Below, in pieces: positions 1 through 12,500 of a stretch of DNA of 64,000 nucleotides. The DNA is from Charina bottae (taxonomy: Eukaryota > Chordata > Lepidosauria > Squamata > Charinaidae), in NCBI GenBank assembly GCA_023362775.1, contig JALMGJ010000002.1, positions 35,923,914-35,987,913 on the forward strand. The letters run 5' to 3'. Position 1 is the first letter of the stretch. Each line of letters begins with the position of its first letter. Under the pieces are notes generated by a model. It was not told where the DNA came from and ran no database searches. It was given only the letters and a program-made list of their open reading frames with translations. The position numbers were made by a program, and so were the translations under genes.

Positions 1-177
1 GTGCTTTATTCAACCAAGTGTGGCTTAGTGTAATGAACCAGTCCGGGTCTCTGGAAATGTACAGGGGGAAGGTCTCCAAATTACTAAGCCATCTGTAGCT
101 TCAGCCAATTAAAGATTAATTGAAGTTAGAAATACCCTACCAGATTTTAATCCTGTTGTATAACAAGCCAGTGTAGT

Positions 178-400
178 GGTTAAAGGTACTGGATTACAAG
201 TCATTAGAAGTTCTAGTCCTGCCTCAGGCACAAAGCCAACTGGGTGACTTTGGGCCAGTCAGTCTTTCTCAGCCTTAGAGAGAAGGTACTGGCAAGTCAC
301 TTCCAAGAAGGTTGCCAAGGAAACTGCAGGAACTTCTTCCTGTAGTCACCAGGAGTCAGAGTTGACTTGATGGATCATAACAACAGTCATGTGACCATCT
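178..400 (+). repeat. tRNA-derived SINE, long form with Bov-B-like tail
   Basis: It has a head like agtgtagtggttaaaggtac, a B-box-like gttctagtcc, the body tgggtgactttgggccagtc, and a long-form tail (ccaaggaaactgcagg ... gagttgacttgatgg). It is diverged relative to the younger copies in this window. Confidence 0.75.
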
Positions 401-550
401 CTGTTCAAAGTATTTCAAAGTTCCACCTTCCAAACTCTCCTTATATTTTATACAAATTTAATCTATTCTGAGTACTAGATTTGCAGGAAACCTTCAGAAT
501 GAGGTGTAGGTAGTGACGAATTGGTATGATCAAATTTTAGCCAAAGATTA

Positions 551-885
551 AAGGTAAAGGTTCCCCCCGAACATTTGTGCAGTTGTGTCCGACTCTAGGG
601 GCCGGTGCTCATCTCCGTTTGTTAGCCGAAGAGCCAGCGTTGACCGAAGATGCTTCCACGGTCATGTGGCCGGCATGACGCATGGGGAATGCTGTTACCT
701 ACCCACCGAAGTGGTACCTATTCATCTACTTGCATTTGCATGCTTTCAAATTGCTAGGTTGGCAAGAGCTGGGGCGAGTGCGGGAGCTCCCTCCGTCACG
801 CGGGACTAGGGATTCAAACCTCCGAACTTGCGATCTTCCGATCGACAAGCCTGGCGTCTTACCCGCTGAGCCACCACGCCCCTTG
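551..885 (-). repeat. SINE2-type tRNA SINE (Anolis SINE2-1-like)
   Basis: On the minus strand it runs from ggggcgtggtggctcagcgg through gaataggtaccacttcggtg and gagtcggacac to a tail rich in aacctttacc. It resembles, from memory, the Anolis SINE2 consensus. Confidence 0.8.
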
Positions 886-1044
886 TCATCCAGCTTAGTC
901 CTGTCCTATTTCCTGGTCAAGCCCCAACTCCCTTGTAGGGTTGTCAATTGGCCAGTAAATTAAAAAGAGCCCAGCTCTTAACAGGTTTAATATTATAAGA
1001 CAATATTAAATCATACTGAATAAATATTCTCAATACATATTGAG

Positions 1045-1335
1045 AATAAATTAATATTTATTCTCCATAGCACCTGAGTGTAGGACAAGAAGCAATGGGC
1101 GGAAGCTCGTCAGAAGGAGATCCAACCTGGAAACAAGGAGGAATCTCCCGACAGTGAGAACTATTAAGCAGTGGAACAGCTGGCCTCCCGGAGTTGTGGG
1201 TGCTCCATCGCTGGAGGTTTTCAAGAAAAGATTGGACAACCGTTAGTCCAAGATGGTATGAGGACTCCTGTCTTGGGCAGAGGGTTGGACTAGAAGACCT
1301 CCAAGGTCCCTTCCAACCCTATGATTCTACGATTG
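1045..1335 (+). repeat. CR1 LINE 3' end
   Basis: The sequence attaagcagtggaacagctg, then gggttggactagaagacctc and ccttccaaccctatgattct, is the classic amniote CR1 3' terminus. The copy is 5'-truncated. Confidence 0.85.
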
Positions 1336-2289
1336 TCACTTGTTAATTGCTGCAGGTCGGATTCAGTACTGGTACTGAGCTACTTCAATGTTATAGAAGG
1401 TTCGTGAACATTATAAGGATTCAGGGAGGGGCATCTGTCAGAAATAGAATGTTGTGAAATTGCACTTGAGTAAGAGATGTGAAAGATCAAATTCAGCTGG
1501 GAGGGAAAAAAATAAACCCTTATTCAGGTATGGTGAAGGGCAGGGCTGGAAAGATGGTAAACTGGCATCAACTGATACATCACTGGGTCATTCACAGTTG
1601 ATCAACAAATAATCTTATTATAATTCTCCCCCTGCAGGTGCACAATTTAACTTGGCCCAAGGGAAAGTTAAAACCAGGGTTGGGCAACCTTTGAAGCCGG
1701 ATATTGTCCTTAATATTGTTTGACAGTACAAGAGTCACAGTGGATGGTATAATTATTTAAAGTGGGTGCCACTTTCTTCCCTTCATTTTTCCAGGGTAAA
1801 GATTATAGGGATGTCTGTGTCTTTTAAGATACATTAAATCTGGTTTTATACATGGCTGGGAATGAGACTAGGAGTGACTGGGCCATTCAGAGACCCAAGA
1901 ATGAATGAGAATTGTAACTGCTGGGTGAGAATCTGTGTAGAAAAGGATCTGTTGCTTCAAACAGAACATTTAGACATAAGTTTATTCATATATAGACATG
2001 GTGAAGGGATGAATTGAAAAGCAAAATTGATTTGACTATTTATGATGAAAGACTCAAAGAATTAGTGAAGGATAGAAGGGTGATGCCGGGTTCTGAACAT
2101 GGGACAGTCCATTTTTGGTAGTGTTATGAGTGGATCTTAGGAAAGAATAGACATGGATTTGTGATGCCCTCTTCGTTTTTAATGTATTTATGGATAAACA
2201 TACTTGAGACATTAAGATGTATTGGTCAGGGACATGAATGTTGTGTATTGTTGTATACAGACAAAGCTATGTTGTTGGCTGTTATCTCA
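1336..2289. other. Unassigned VWA7 intron sequence
   Basis: I see no gene, exon or repeat I can name here. The sequence is AT-leaning with no long reading frame. Confidence 0.5.
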
Positions 2290-2290
2290 C

Positions 2291-2428
2291 CAGTGTTTCT
2301 CAACCTTGGCAACTTTCAGATGTGTGGACTTCAACTCCCGGAATTCCCCAGCCATTCCCCATGCTGGCTGGGGAATTCTGGGAGTTGAAGTCAACACATC
2401 TGAAAGTTGGCAAGGTTGAGAAACACTG
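2291..2428. mobile_element. Palindromic hAT-type MITE
   Basis: The terminal arms cagtgtttctcaaccttggc and its complement surround a near-perfect foldback built on gaattccccagcc. At other loci this family shows exact 8 bp target duplications; here they are not preserved. Confidence 0.8.
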
Positions 2429-2463
2429 TGTTAAACAATGCAAGGAGAAGTAGGGAAACCATG

Positions 2464-2539
2464 CCCTCCCCCCGGTCCATGGAAAAATTGTCTTCCACGA
2501 AACCGGTCCCTGGTGCCAAAAAGGTTGGGGACCGCTGAT
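2464..2539 (+). mobile_element. MER1-like hAT fragment (one end)
   Basis: It runs from ggtccatggaaaaattgtct to ccaaaaaggttggggaccgctg, the right end of the element seen whole at 41170-41505. Confidence 0.75.
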
Positions 2540-2729
2540 ATAGAGAAAACAAATGAGAATTAAAACACAGAACAAATAAGCAAAAACAAAACAAAACAGT
2601 GAATGGATTGAGAGGAAGAAGATTGAGAAACATGGCTGGAAGGAGCAGGTGAGATCCCCAAAAAGAAAGAGATGAGAAATTTAAAGAGCAAAAAGATAAA
2701 AAAAGCGATGCACGAATCAGTGTTTAGAC

Positions 2730-2963
2730 CAGAGCTTTCCAAACTGTGTGTTGGGACACGTTAGTGTGTCAGCTGCAGTGTCTGGGTGTGTCGCGGCTGC
2801 TGCTGCCTCCAAGCCCTGCCAGAATTCCACGCAGGTCCTAGTGCCTGCCTTGTGCCCTGCTGTAAGAGTGTGTCACGAAATGATGCCCTGCTGTAAGAGT
2901 GTGTCGCGAAATGATGCATGTCTAAAAAGTGTGTCACCAACATGAAAAGTTTGGAAAGCTCTG
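2730..2963. mobile_element. hAT-like element A with one 61 bp unit
   Basis: Its termini are cagagctttccaaactgtg and a complementary agtttggaaagctctg. The flanking 8 bp duplication GTTTAGAC is exact (2722-2729 and 2964-2971). It carries a single copy of the unit that is expanded at 10.8 kb and 49.3 kb. Confidence 0.85.
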
Positions 2964-3395
2964 GTTTAGACATAGGAGAATCAAGGGTAATTGGCAAAGA
3001 TAGAAAGGTATGAAGAGGTATGGCGAATGGGGTTGCTGGAAACTAGTTTTAACTGTTTTCTTTTCTTTTTCTCATTTCACACCTTTAATTTCTTTGGCTC
3101 ACTATTCCTTAGTCCTTTTCGGCACTTTACAGAACGCTGCTCAACCACAAAAGAGATTGGTGTGTTCTATTAATTTATTTATGACATTTATAATCTGCCC
3201 CAATTGGACCAATCATGAGCAGCGAGGTAAAATGGTCCTAAGTTGTGTCACTAATTTCAGGACTAACAATCAGAGGAAATTCTGGAGACTTCAGAAAAAT
3301 GGCCCTGGGGCTGCCTATGGCCAATCCCCATTTAGAACAAATCCACAGGCGGAAACCACAAGAACCTCAGAATCCTAAAGAATGGACCACATTAC

Positions 3396-3591
3396 CTCAT
3401 GAACTGCTTGTTCCCTATTTCTCGCCACATCTTCTCCAGGAAGTATATGGAGGCCTCCTGGGCCAGAGAAGCCGCCTTCTGGTGGAGATAATGGTGAGGT
3501 GAGAAGAACAAGGAGGCGCTGTCCTTATTGATGCCGCCTCGAGGCTCCTGATGGCGGCTGTCATCGAACCTCCCACCATGACTGCACTTCC
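3396..3591 (-). CDS. VWA7: VWA7 fifth coding exon
   Basis: It encodes [20 protein letters not shown] and [20 protein letters not shown], matching the stretch just upstream of the VWA domain. It ends in phase 2 with donor gtaatg. The next exon is not in the window. Confidence 0.94.
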
Positions 3592-6500
3592 CTGAAGAGA
3601 CAGGGAGGAGGAAATATACGGTCAGCCTGGCATCTTCACCTGTAAAGGTGGAGCAGGGTGGAATAACACCACTCCTGTAGAAGAATCTGCTTCGACATTC
3701 AAGTAGCCAGGTCAAATTAATAAGGGATGGGAGTGTCCCTCATCCATAGAGGAGCGATGAGATTTATAGCTCTTTCTTTCTTTCTTGGATTGCAACAATC
3801 CGAGTATAACTGGGCGATGGCGTAACTGAATGTTACACACACCTTTACACAGCCTTTTCTTCTTTGCCATGCTTATTCTTTTTCCTGCAGAGATTTTATT
3901 TATTTATTTATTTATTTATTTATTCCAAGCATGAGGAGACTGACATATTCAATCCTCACTTGTATTTCAGAGCTTCGGAGCCAAGAAACATCTGTCAGTT
4001 ACTTTTATCACATTAGTCCTCTGATATTTCTCAAGAAAATCAGCTACTTCTAGCATAGTCTGTGTTTTCTTTCAGAGCTCAACTCTTGGGGACTGCAGTC
4101 GTATAGTTTTCCTGGAAGCATTAACAGAAGAGGTTGTTTTCTTTCAGGATGTTTTTCAACTTCCCAGTCCTGCCAACTGTCCTGGTGTTCCCAAGTGGTC
4201 CCCCATCCAAGTACCACCTCAAACAGATCCTGCTTAGCTTTTAAGATCAGTCAAGGCCATCTAACTGCTGCCACCTGTTGGCACAAAACTGAAGTCCAGG
4301 AAATTTATTTATTTATTTTCTATCCCGCCTCTATTATTTTTATAAATAACTCAAGGCAGCGAACATACCTAATACTCCTTCCTCCTCCTATTTTCCCCAC
4401 AACAACCACCCTGTGAGATGAGTTGGGCTGAGAGAGAGTGACTGGCCCAAGGTCACCCAGCTGGCTTTCATGCCTAAGGCGGGACTAGAACTCTTAGTCT
4501 CCTGGTTTGCCATTGGCTCCTTCCTAGGGCTGAGAGAGAGTGACTGGCCCAAGGTCACCCAGCTGCCTTTCCTGCCTAAAGCGGGACTAGAACTCACAAG
4601 CCTCCTGGTTTGCCATTGGCTCCTTCCTAGGGCTGAGAGAGAGGGACTGGCCCAAGGACACCCAGCCGGCTTTCTTGCCTAAGGCAGGATTAGAACTCAC
4701 AGTCTCCTGGTTTGCCACTGGCTCCTTCCTAGGGCTGAGAGAGAATGACTGGCCCAAGGTCACCCAGCTGGCTTTCATGCCTAAGGTGGGACTAGAACTC
4801 AGTCTCCTGGTTTCTAGCCCGGTGCCTTAACCACTACACCAAACTGGCTAAACCAAACCAAAATGTACAAGATGCATTTCTTTGTACAATAATGTTACTG
4901 CTGCATGGTTCCTGTTTCTTTATCTAGACCCTGGTGTGCAAGAAAATGCTAATCAATCTTTTTTCCCCCCAGCATACCACTCATTGCTGGCTTGTAAGCC
5001 TGGAAAACAAATAAAATGCTCTCTCCCTGAATCATTCCCACTCCGCAGTGCAAGGACAGCCCAATATAGTTTGCTGCCTAAAATACAAGACAGGATAACA
5101 CCTTCCTGCTGTTCAACACAAACTAATCAATCAGCTAGCAGAATCTTATTTCAGCACTGGTAATGTGGGCAAGGGAATCCACAGGGTAGTCAGTGGAAAC
5201 AATTAAAATTATTTGATTCCCAGGAAATCAGGGGGGAAAAATCCATCAGAGGGCAGCAAAAAAAAAAATGCTTTAATTATTCCTTGCTGGCAAAAAAACA
5301 AACAAACACCAGCAGTGGCAGATTGCAGCCAGTCTGCTCTTGGCTTGCAACTGGCAATTGCCAACAGAAAACAGGCCAGCTGGTCTGGCTGGCCTGTTTT
5401 TTGCAAGCAAGCAAGGAACAAGTTGGGCTTTCATGGTATCTGAGCATCTGCAGCAATGCCACTGCACCAGCCCAACACAGCGGCATCACAACACAAGCAG
5501 ATGAAGGAGGGGCTTGCACACAGGGATGTCACTCTAGAGTAGGGCTGGTTATAACTTGTCCCACTTGGCTGCAGAGAACCCTGAATGGGAAGCTGTTTTC
5601 TAGAATGGCTGGGGAGCACAGTCAAAGGGCAACCTGTATCTTGTTGGCTCTGATCTCTAATATGTGGTAATCTTTAATATCTGCTGTCTAAAGTCATGCT
5701 GCCCAGGGGCGCAATGGCTCAGTGGTTAAGACGCCAGGCTTGTCGATCGGAAGGTCGGCGGTTCGAGACCCGTGTGATGGAGTGAGCTCCCGCACTCACC
5801 CCAGCTCTTGCCAACCTAGCAATTCAAAAGCATGCAAATGCAAGTAGATGAATAGGTACCACTTCGGTGGGTAGGTAACAGTGTTCCACGTATGTCATGC
5901 CGGCCACGTGACCATGGAAGCGTCTTCAGACAGCGCTGGCTCTTCAGCTAAGAAATGGAGATGAGCACCGGCCCCTAGAGTCGGACACGACTGTGCAGGG
6001 GAAAACCTTAAAGTCATGCTGCCTAACAGTAGGGCCAGCTCTGCTGCTGCTGTGAATAGTCCTAGAAAGCAAGTTCCCAAAGGTATATCCTTGCCTGCAG
6101 GAGGAACAACTGCAGCAAATTTGGACAGGATGCGGGCCAAGGGAGTACAGCTCATCTCTCCATTTCTAACCCACTATGTTCCAAGCGATGTTCCTGAAAG
6201 ACCAGGTTAGGGGCAGATCTATGTGGTTACTAAGAGTCGACAACGGCTTGATGGCACATAATCCATCCATCCATCAAAATGTTCCAAGTGAAAAATCATC
6301 TTCCCCCACAATAGCTATGAGCAATTTAAAAAAACCTGCAGCTATTAGCAGATTTTCAAAAGCCCAATTTCTGCTTTCATGTGATGCATTTAGCTGCACC
6401 TCCAGCTTGGCCCTGGATGTGTGTTTCCTTGCTAGGAAGAGAGGTAGAAGAAACTCACCCACCAATTTCTGTTAAGGCACCGGGCTAGAATCCAGGAGAC

Positions 6501-9500
6501 GATGAGACTTTGGGCCAGTCACTCCCTCTCAGCCCTAGAAGGAGCCAATAGCAAACCAGGAGTCTGAGAGTTCTAGTCCCGCCTTAGGCATGGAAGCCGG
6601 CTGGGTGACCTTGGGCCAGTCCCTGTCTCTCAGCCCTAGAAGGAGCCAATAGCAAACCAGGAGACTGAGAGTTCTAGTCCCGCCTTAGGCATGGAAGCCG
6701 GCTGGGTGACCTTGGGCCAGTCCCTGTCTCTCAGCCCTAGAAGGAGCCAATAGCAAACCAGGAGACTGAGAGTTCTAGTCCCGCCTTAGGCATGGAAGCC
6801 GGCTGGGTGACCTTGGGCCAGTCCCTGTCTCTCAGCCCTAGAAGGAGCCAATAGCAAACCAGGAGTCTGAGAGTTCTAGTCCTGCCTTAGGCATGGAAGC
6901 CGGCTGGGTGACCTTGGGCCAGTCCCCGTCTCTCAGCCCTAGAAGGAGCCAATAGCAAACCAGGAGACTGAGAGTTCTAGTCCCGCCTTAGGCATGGAAG
7001 CCCGCTGGGTGACTTTGGGCCAGTCACTCTCTCTCAGCCCAACTTACCTCACAGGGTTGTTGTTGTGGGGAAAATAGGAGGAAGGAGTATTAGGTATGTT
7101 CCCTGCCTTGTGTTAGTTATAAAAATAATAAAGGCGGGATAAAAAATAAAAAAAGGGCTGTCATGTCATCTTTATGGAGCCCGACAGCCAGTCATTCTCT
7201 GCTCTGAAATTTCATCCCGCCCACCCAAACCTTTGAGCAATTCTGAACAAGGTGCATTTGTTAGGACATGTTACATGCAAAAACAAAAAACAGATTTTCT
7301 TGCGTAAAAAAAGAGAAGAAATCACAGAAGGTTTGACAGGATGGAATGATAAAGGAATTGATTTATTTAGACCAGTGTTTCTCAACCTTGGCAATTTTAA
7401 GATGTGTGGACTTTAACTCCTAGAATTCCCCAGCCAGCATGTCTGGCTGGGGAATTCTGGGAGCTAAAGTCCACACATCTTAAAGTTGCCAAGGTTGAGG
7501 AACACTGATTCAGACTGACCCACAAAGCTCTTTTGCTAGAGGCCACCTTTATTCTATTTTTTTCTCTTCCTGTGTCAGAGAAACAATATTCCACTAGGCT
7601 TCACAGAACAAAAAAACCCTCCAAATCCTGAAGCAGAAAGATTCACTCATTCCCCCATCAATTAACTATGAAAAGGCCCTACAGTTCTCTCCAGTTCCAT
7701 AGCAATAATTGGAACTTGCTATAAAAATGATCTCTCTCTCACACATACACCAGACACCAAATAAATAAAACAGGCAGCTGCTGGAGAGAAGAAACATCTC
7801 AAGGAAAGAGATTTGAGAGAAAAAATCCCTTCTCTAAGCTGTGCCGAAACCCATTTTCTCCTCCTTAAAGATTTTAGCCTCAACTCTCTAAGGATGCAAG
7901 AAGAATACAAATGAGGCTTTAGGCTTTGATAGCATTAAGGAAGGAAAAAATCTCCTTGGCTTCCAAACAGAGCCTTTTTTCCTCAGTTGGCAACAAAAAC
8001 ATACCAATCGGCTTTTCTGGACGGGAACCATAGTAACCTGTGGTCAGAACAGCAAGGTCTTCCAGGAGATTTCCTTTGCAGGTCCATTCAGAGCAGTCGC
8101 TGCAAGTCCGGACGCCAGCTGGGGAGGCCCAAGAGAAATGCCGTCAAATAAAAAAAGGGGGTGGGAGAAAAGGCAGGGGAGCAGGGGTCCCGAGACCATC
8201 CTCAGTCTCAACAAAACGCACCGATGAACACAAGTTCCACTTCTCCCACTCTTTCACTTGGCAAGCTCTTTCATGGAGTCCCCGGCCAGCTTTCCCCAAC
8301 TTGGCAATTCCCAGATGGATTGAGACCTCAAGGTGCTGGTTGTCACCTTTAAAGCCCTTCATGGCTTAAGGCAGTGTTTCTCAAGCTTAGCAACTTTAAC
8401 ATGTGTGGACTTCAATTCCCAGAATTCCCTAGCTAGCATGCTGGCTGGGGAATTCTGGGAGTTGAAGTCCACACATTTTAAAGTGGCCAAGGTTGAGAAG
8501 CACTGGCTTAAGGGACCATCTTTCCCCAGTTGTTTCTACCCATCCTATCTGCTCTGGCAGGATGGGCATGCTCCAGGTCCCATCAGCTAAGGAGTATTGG
8601 CTGGCAGGGCCCAGAAGACGTGCTTTTTTGGCCGTTGCACCTGCCCTCTGGAACATCCTCCCTCTGGAGATCAGGTTGGCCCTGACCCTGATGGCCTTTT
8701 GTTTTTTAAAAAAATAACTTTATTAATTTTCACAGTATAGTTAAAATACAAAAGATAGAATATACAAAAGATAAGAGTACAGAACTAAAGGAAAAAGAAA
8801 AACTATAAAAGTGCAGAATTAGATGGAAAACAGAAAGAGTGACTTCCAACCTTCTCCAACAGAGATATAAGTGCATATTATACAGATATAATCTCTTACC
8901 ATTAATTAAACCTTAGTAACACTATTTCTATAAAATCAAACCATTTAATCATCAAAACCCAAAGTCAAAACCTCATTTTTTTCAGACACAAGCAAATAAT
9001 CCAGAAGTGGTTGCCAAGTAGAGACAAATCCAGACACGGTATTTTCTCTTATCAGCGTCATTTGAGCCAATTCCATTAATTTAGCCATCCATTCTTCCAT
9101 TGTGGGGATTTGTGGATCTTTCCACCTGATGGCCTTTTGTAAGGCCCTAAAGACCTGGTTCTGTACCCAGGCCCTGTGTATATGAGGGGACTGTCTCCTG
9201 GCTGTGTTAGCAAGTGCTATTATTTCTCTCGGCTGCTATGTTATTTCAACTGTTGTAGTTGTGATTGTAATTGATTAACTTTTATATTAAATATTGTTCA
9301 CCGCCCAGAATCATTTGTTGAGATGGGCGGCTATATAAATTGACCTTCTCTGCCATAGTCCCTGCCCTCTGGAACAATCTCCCTCCAGAGATTAGGATGG
9401 CAGAAGACCTGTGTGTTATGGGGCCCCGTTTCCTGGTTATATTGATATTTATGGTTATATTTTTCTCAGCTCATCTATATATCTGTATTATGTTTGTATT

Positions 9501-12500
9501 TGGTTTTAACTGATTTTATGATTGTTCGCCACGCAGTCACTTGTCTGAGATGGGCGGCCATAGAAATCAAATAATTTGTATTATTCTAAAGGGTCCATGA
9601 AAAACGGCCTTCTCCGTGGTGGCTCCCTCCCTATGGAACATCCTTCCCCCGGAGATAAGACTGGCCCCCCACCCTGATACTTTTCTGAAAGGCCCTGAAG
9701 ACGTGGTTCTTTCAGCGGGCCTGGGGACCCCAGGTTGAGAGGGAGCTGATCAAGTGGCTGATTTGATTGTGTTTGTAGCCGCCGTGAGGGGTGGGGTGGT
9801 TGATGGTTTTTTGTATTGTGGATATTGTGGATTGTGGATTGTGGATTTTAATTTTGTAAGCCGCCCAGAGTCACCGTGTGTGAGTTGGGCGGCCATATAA
9901 ATTTGTTAAGTAAATAAATAGGTTAAATAAATAAATAAATTCCCAGCAGGATGGGAATAGGCTCCTCTAAATCAGAGGTGGGCAACGTCAGGCCTGCGGG
10001 CCGTATAAGGCCCTCGGGGCTCCCGCCTGCAAACCCCACCCGTTCCACGCGATTGGCTCCCGCCCGCAAACCCCGCCCCCCAGTGCTTGTGATTGGCTCC
10101 TGCCCGCAAACTCTGGCCCCCGGTCCGCGGAAATCCCAGAAACCCTGCCCCCCCCCCCACCCTGGTCCCCAGTTATAAATATCCAAATGGCCCTTGGCAG
10201 AAAAAAGGTTCCCCACCCCTGCTCTAAATGAATCAGGGGCTGATACCCACTAACAGTACTATATCCCATGTTAAGGCAAACCCAGGTAAAAGAGAAAAAG
10301 CACACCAGATCCATACCTTCAGCGATAGACTTAATTTCGCGGCCCGGCTGAACCAAGTCCAGCTGTATTTCCTCATATCCAAGTTCTACCCAGTTACTGT
10401 GGCTGTAGAAATCCTAGCCAGAAAGAAAGATGGTGAGCATCTCCTGTATTATTATTTTGCTAAACTATTGATTGCAGACCTCCACTTGGATTTAAATGTT
10501 AGCAAACTCAGGTTAAGCTTCTTGCTCTTTGCGTGCAATTTCTGGCAGAGCAGCAAATTAAGAATATTTGAAAGGGCAAAAGGATGAGGAAGTGCTGTTT
10601 CACAGTAGACAATATAAGAGAGTTGAGGGAAGTATTTGGTTATGCTTCCCCCGGGCAAAGCCGTAACTCTCAGCTCTCCAGATACTTAATCCCTTATTCA
10701 GGATATGATAGTTGGCAGAAAGTTTACAGGCATGCCTCAGCAGGGTTAGTCTCTTCATTGGACTAGAACAGAGCTTTCCAAACTGTGTGTCGCGACACGT
10801 TACTGTGTCGCGGCTGCTGCTGCCTCCGAGCCCTGCCAGGATTCCGCGCAGGTCCTAGTGCCTGCCTTGTGCCCTGCTGCCTCCAAAACTGCCCTGCCAG
10901 GATTCCACACAGGTCCTAGTGCCTGCCTTGTGCCTTGCTGCCTGCAAACCTGCCCTGCCAGGATTCCACGCAGGTCCTAGTGCCTGCCTTGTGCCTTGCT
11001 GCCTCCAAACCTGCCTTGCCAGGATTCCACGCAGGTCCTAGTGCCTGCCTTGTGCCTTGCTGCCTCCAAACCTGCTGTGATTCCACACAGGTCCTAGTGC
11101 CTGCCTTGTGCCTTGCTGCCTCCAAACCTGCCTTGCCAGGATTCCACGCAGGTCCTAGTGCCTGCCTTGTGCCTTGCTGCCTCCAAACCTGCTGTGATTC
11201 CACACAGGTCCTAGTGCCTGCCTTGTGCCTTGCTGCCTCCAAACCTGCCCTGCCAGGATTCCACGCAGGTCCTAGTGCCTGCCTTGTGCCTTGCTGCCTC
11301 CAAACCTGCCTTGCCAGGATTCCACGCAGGTCCTAGTGCCTGCCTTGTGCCTTGCTGCCTCCAAACCTGCTGTGATTCCACACAGGTCCTAGTGCCTGCC
11401 TTGTGCCCTCCTGCCTCCAAACCTGCCCTGCCAGGATTCCACGCAGTTCCTAGTGCCTGCCTTGTGCCTTGCTGCCTCCAAACCTGCCTTGCCAGGATTC
11501 CACGCAGGTCCTAGTGCCTGCCTTGTGCCTTGCTGCCTCCAAACCTGCTGTGATTCCACGCAGGTCCTAGTGCCTGCCTTGTGCCTTGCTGCCTCCAAAC
11601 CTGCCCTGCCAGGATTCCGCGCAGGTCCTAGTGCCTGCCTTGTGCCTTGCTGCCTCCAAACCTGCCCTGCCAGGATTCCGTGCAGGTCCTAGTGCCTGCC
11701 TTGTGCCTTGCTGCCTCCAAACCTGCCCTGCCAGGATTCCGCGCAGGTCCTAGTGCCTGCCTTGTGCCTTGCTGCCTCCAAACCTCCCTGCCAGGATTCC
11801 GCGCAGGTCCTAGTGCCTGCCTTGTGCCTTGCTGCCTCCAAACCTCCCTGCCAGGATTCCACGCAGGTCCTAGTGCCTGCCTTGTGCCTTGCTGCCTCCA
11901 AACCTCCCTGCCAGGATTCCGCGCAGGTCCTAGTGCCTGCCTTGTGCCCTGCTGCCTCCAAAACTGCCCTGCCAGGATTCCACACAGGTCCTAGTGCCTG
12001 CCTTGTGCCTTGCTGCCTCCAAACCTCCCTGCCAGGATTCCGCGCAGGTCCTAGTGCCTGCCTTGTGCCCTGCTGCCTCCAAAACTGCCCTGCCAGGATT
12101 CCACGCAGGTCCTAGTGCCTGCCTTGTGCCTTGCTGCCTCCAAACCTCCCTGCCAGGATTCCGCGCAGGTCCTAGTGCCTGCCTTGTGCCCTGCTGCCTC
12201 CAAAACTGCCCTGCCAGGATTCCACGCAGGTCCTAGTGCCTGCCTTGTGCCTTGCTGCCTCCAAACCTGCTGTGATTCCACACAGGTCCTAGTGCCTGCC
12301 TTGTGCCCTGCTGTAAGAGTGTGTCGCAAAATGATGCATGTCTAAAAAGTGTGTCACCAACATGAAAAGTCTGGAAAGCTCTGGACTAGAATGAAGCCAC
12401 AGAGACAGATTTATCTATTACCATGCATAGAAATCAAAGCCCTTATATAGGTCTACGGTTCCAGGTTTAAATTCTAGGCTTTTTCCTCCTGCCTTTCCAA

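Larger units (their letters stand above)
8290..9350 (+). repeat. L2/CR1-clade LINE 3' end, twice interrupted
   Basis: Coding remnants of the ORF2 C-terminus (the [18 protein letters not shown] type) and the tail tcatttgttgagatgggcgg are split by a MITE at 8372-8505 and a 5'-truncated L1 at 8703-9124. Both insertions have exact duplications. Confidence 0.8.

Noticed and set aside
1..3395. VWA domain exon of VWA7 within the window
   Set aside because: No DxTGSMG-type coding stretch on the minus strand; the region is repeats and unassigned intron.
10840..12315. CRISPR-like array or repeat protein genes
   Set aside because: Units are contiguous 61 bp repeats with no spacers, in a vertebrate hAT element. 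Frames change with each unit.
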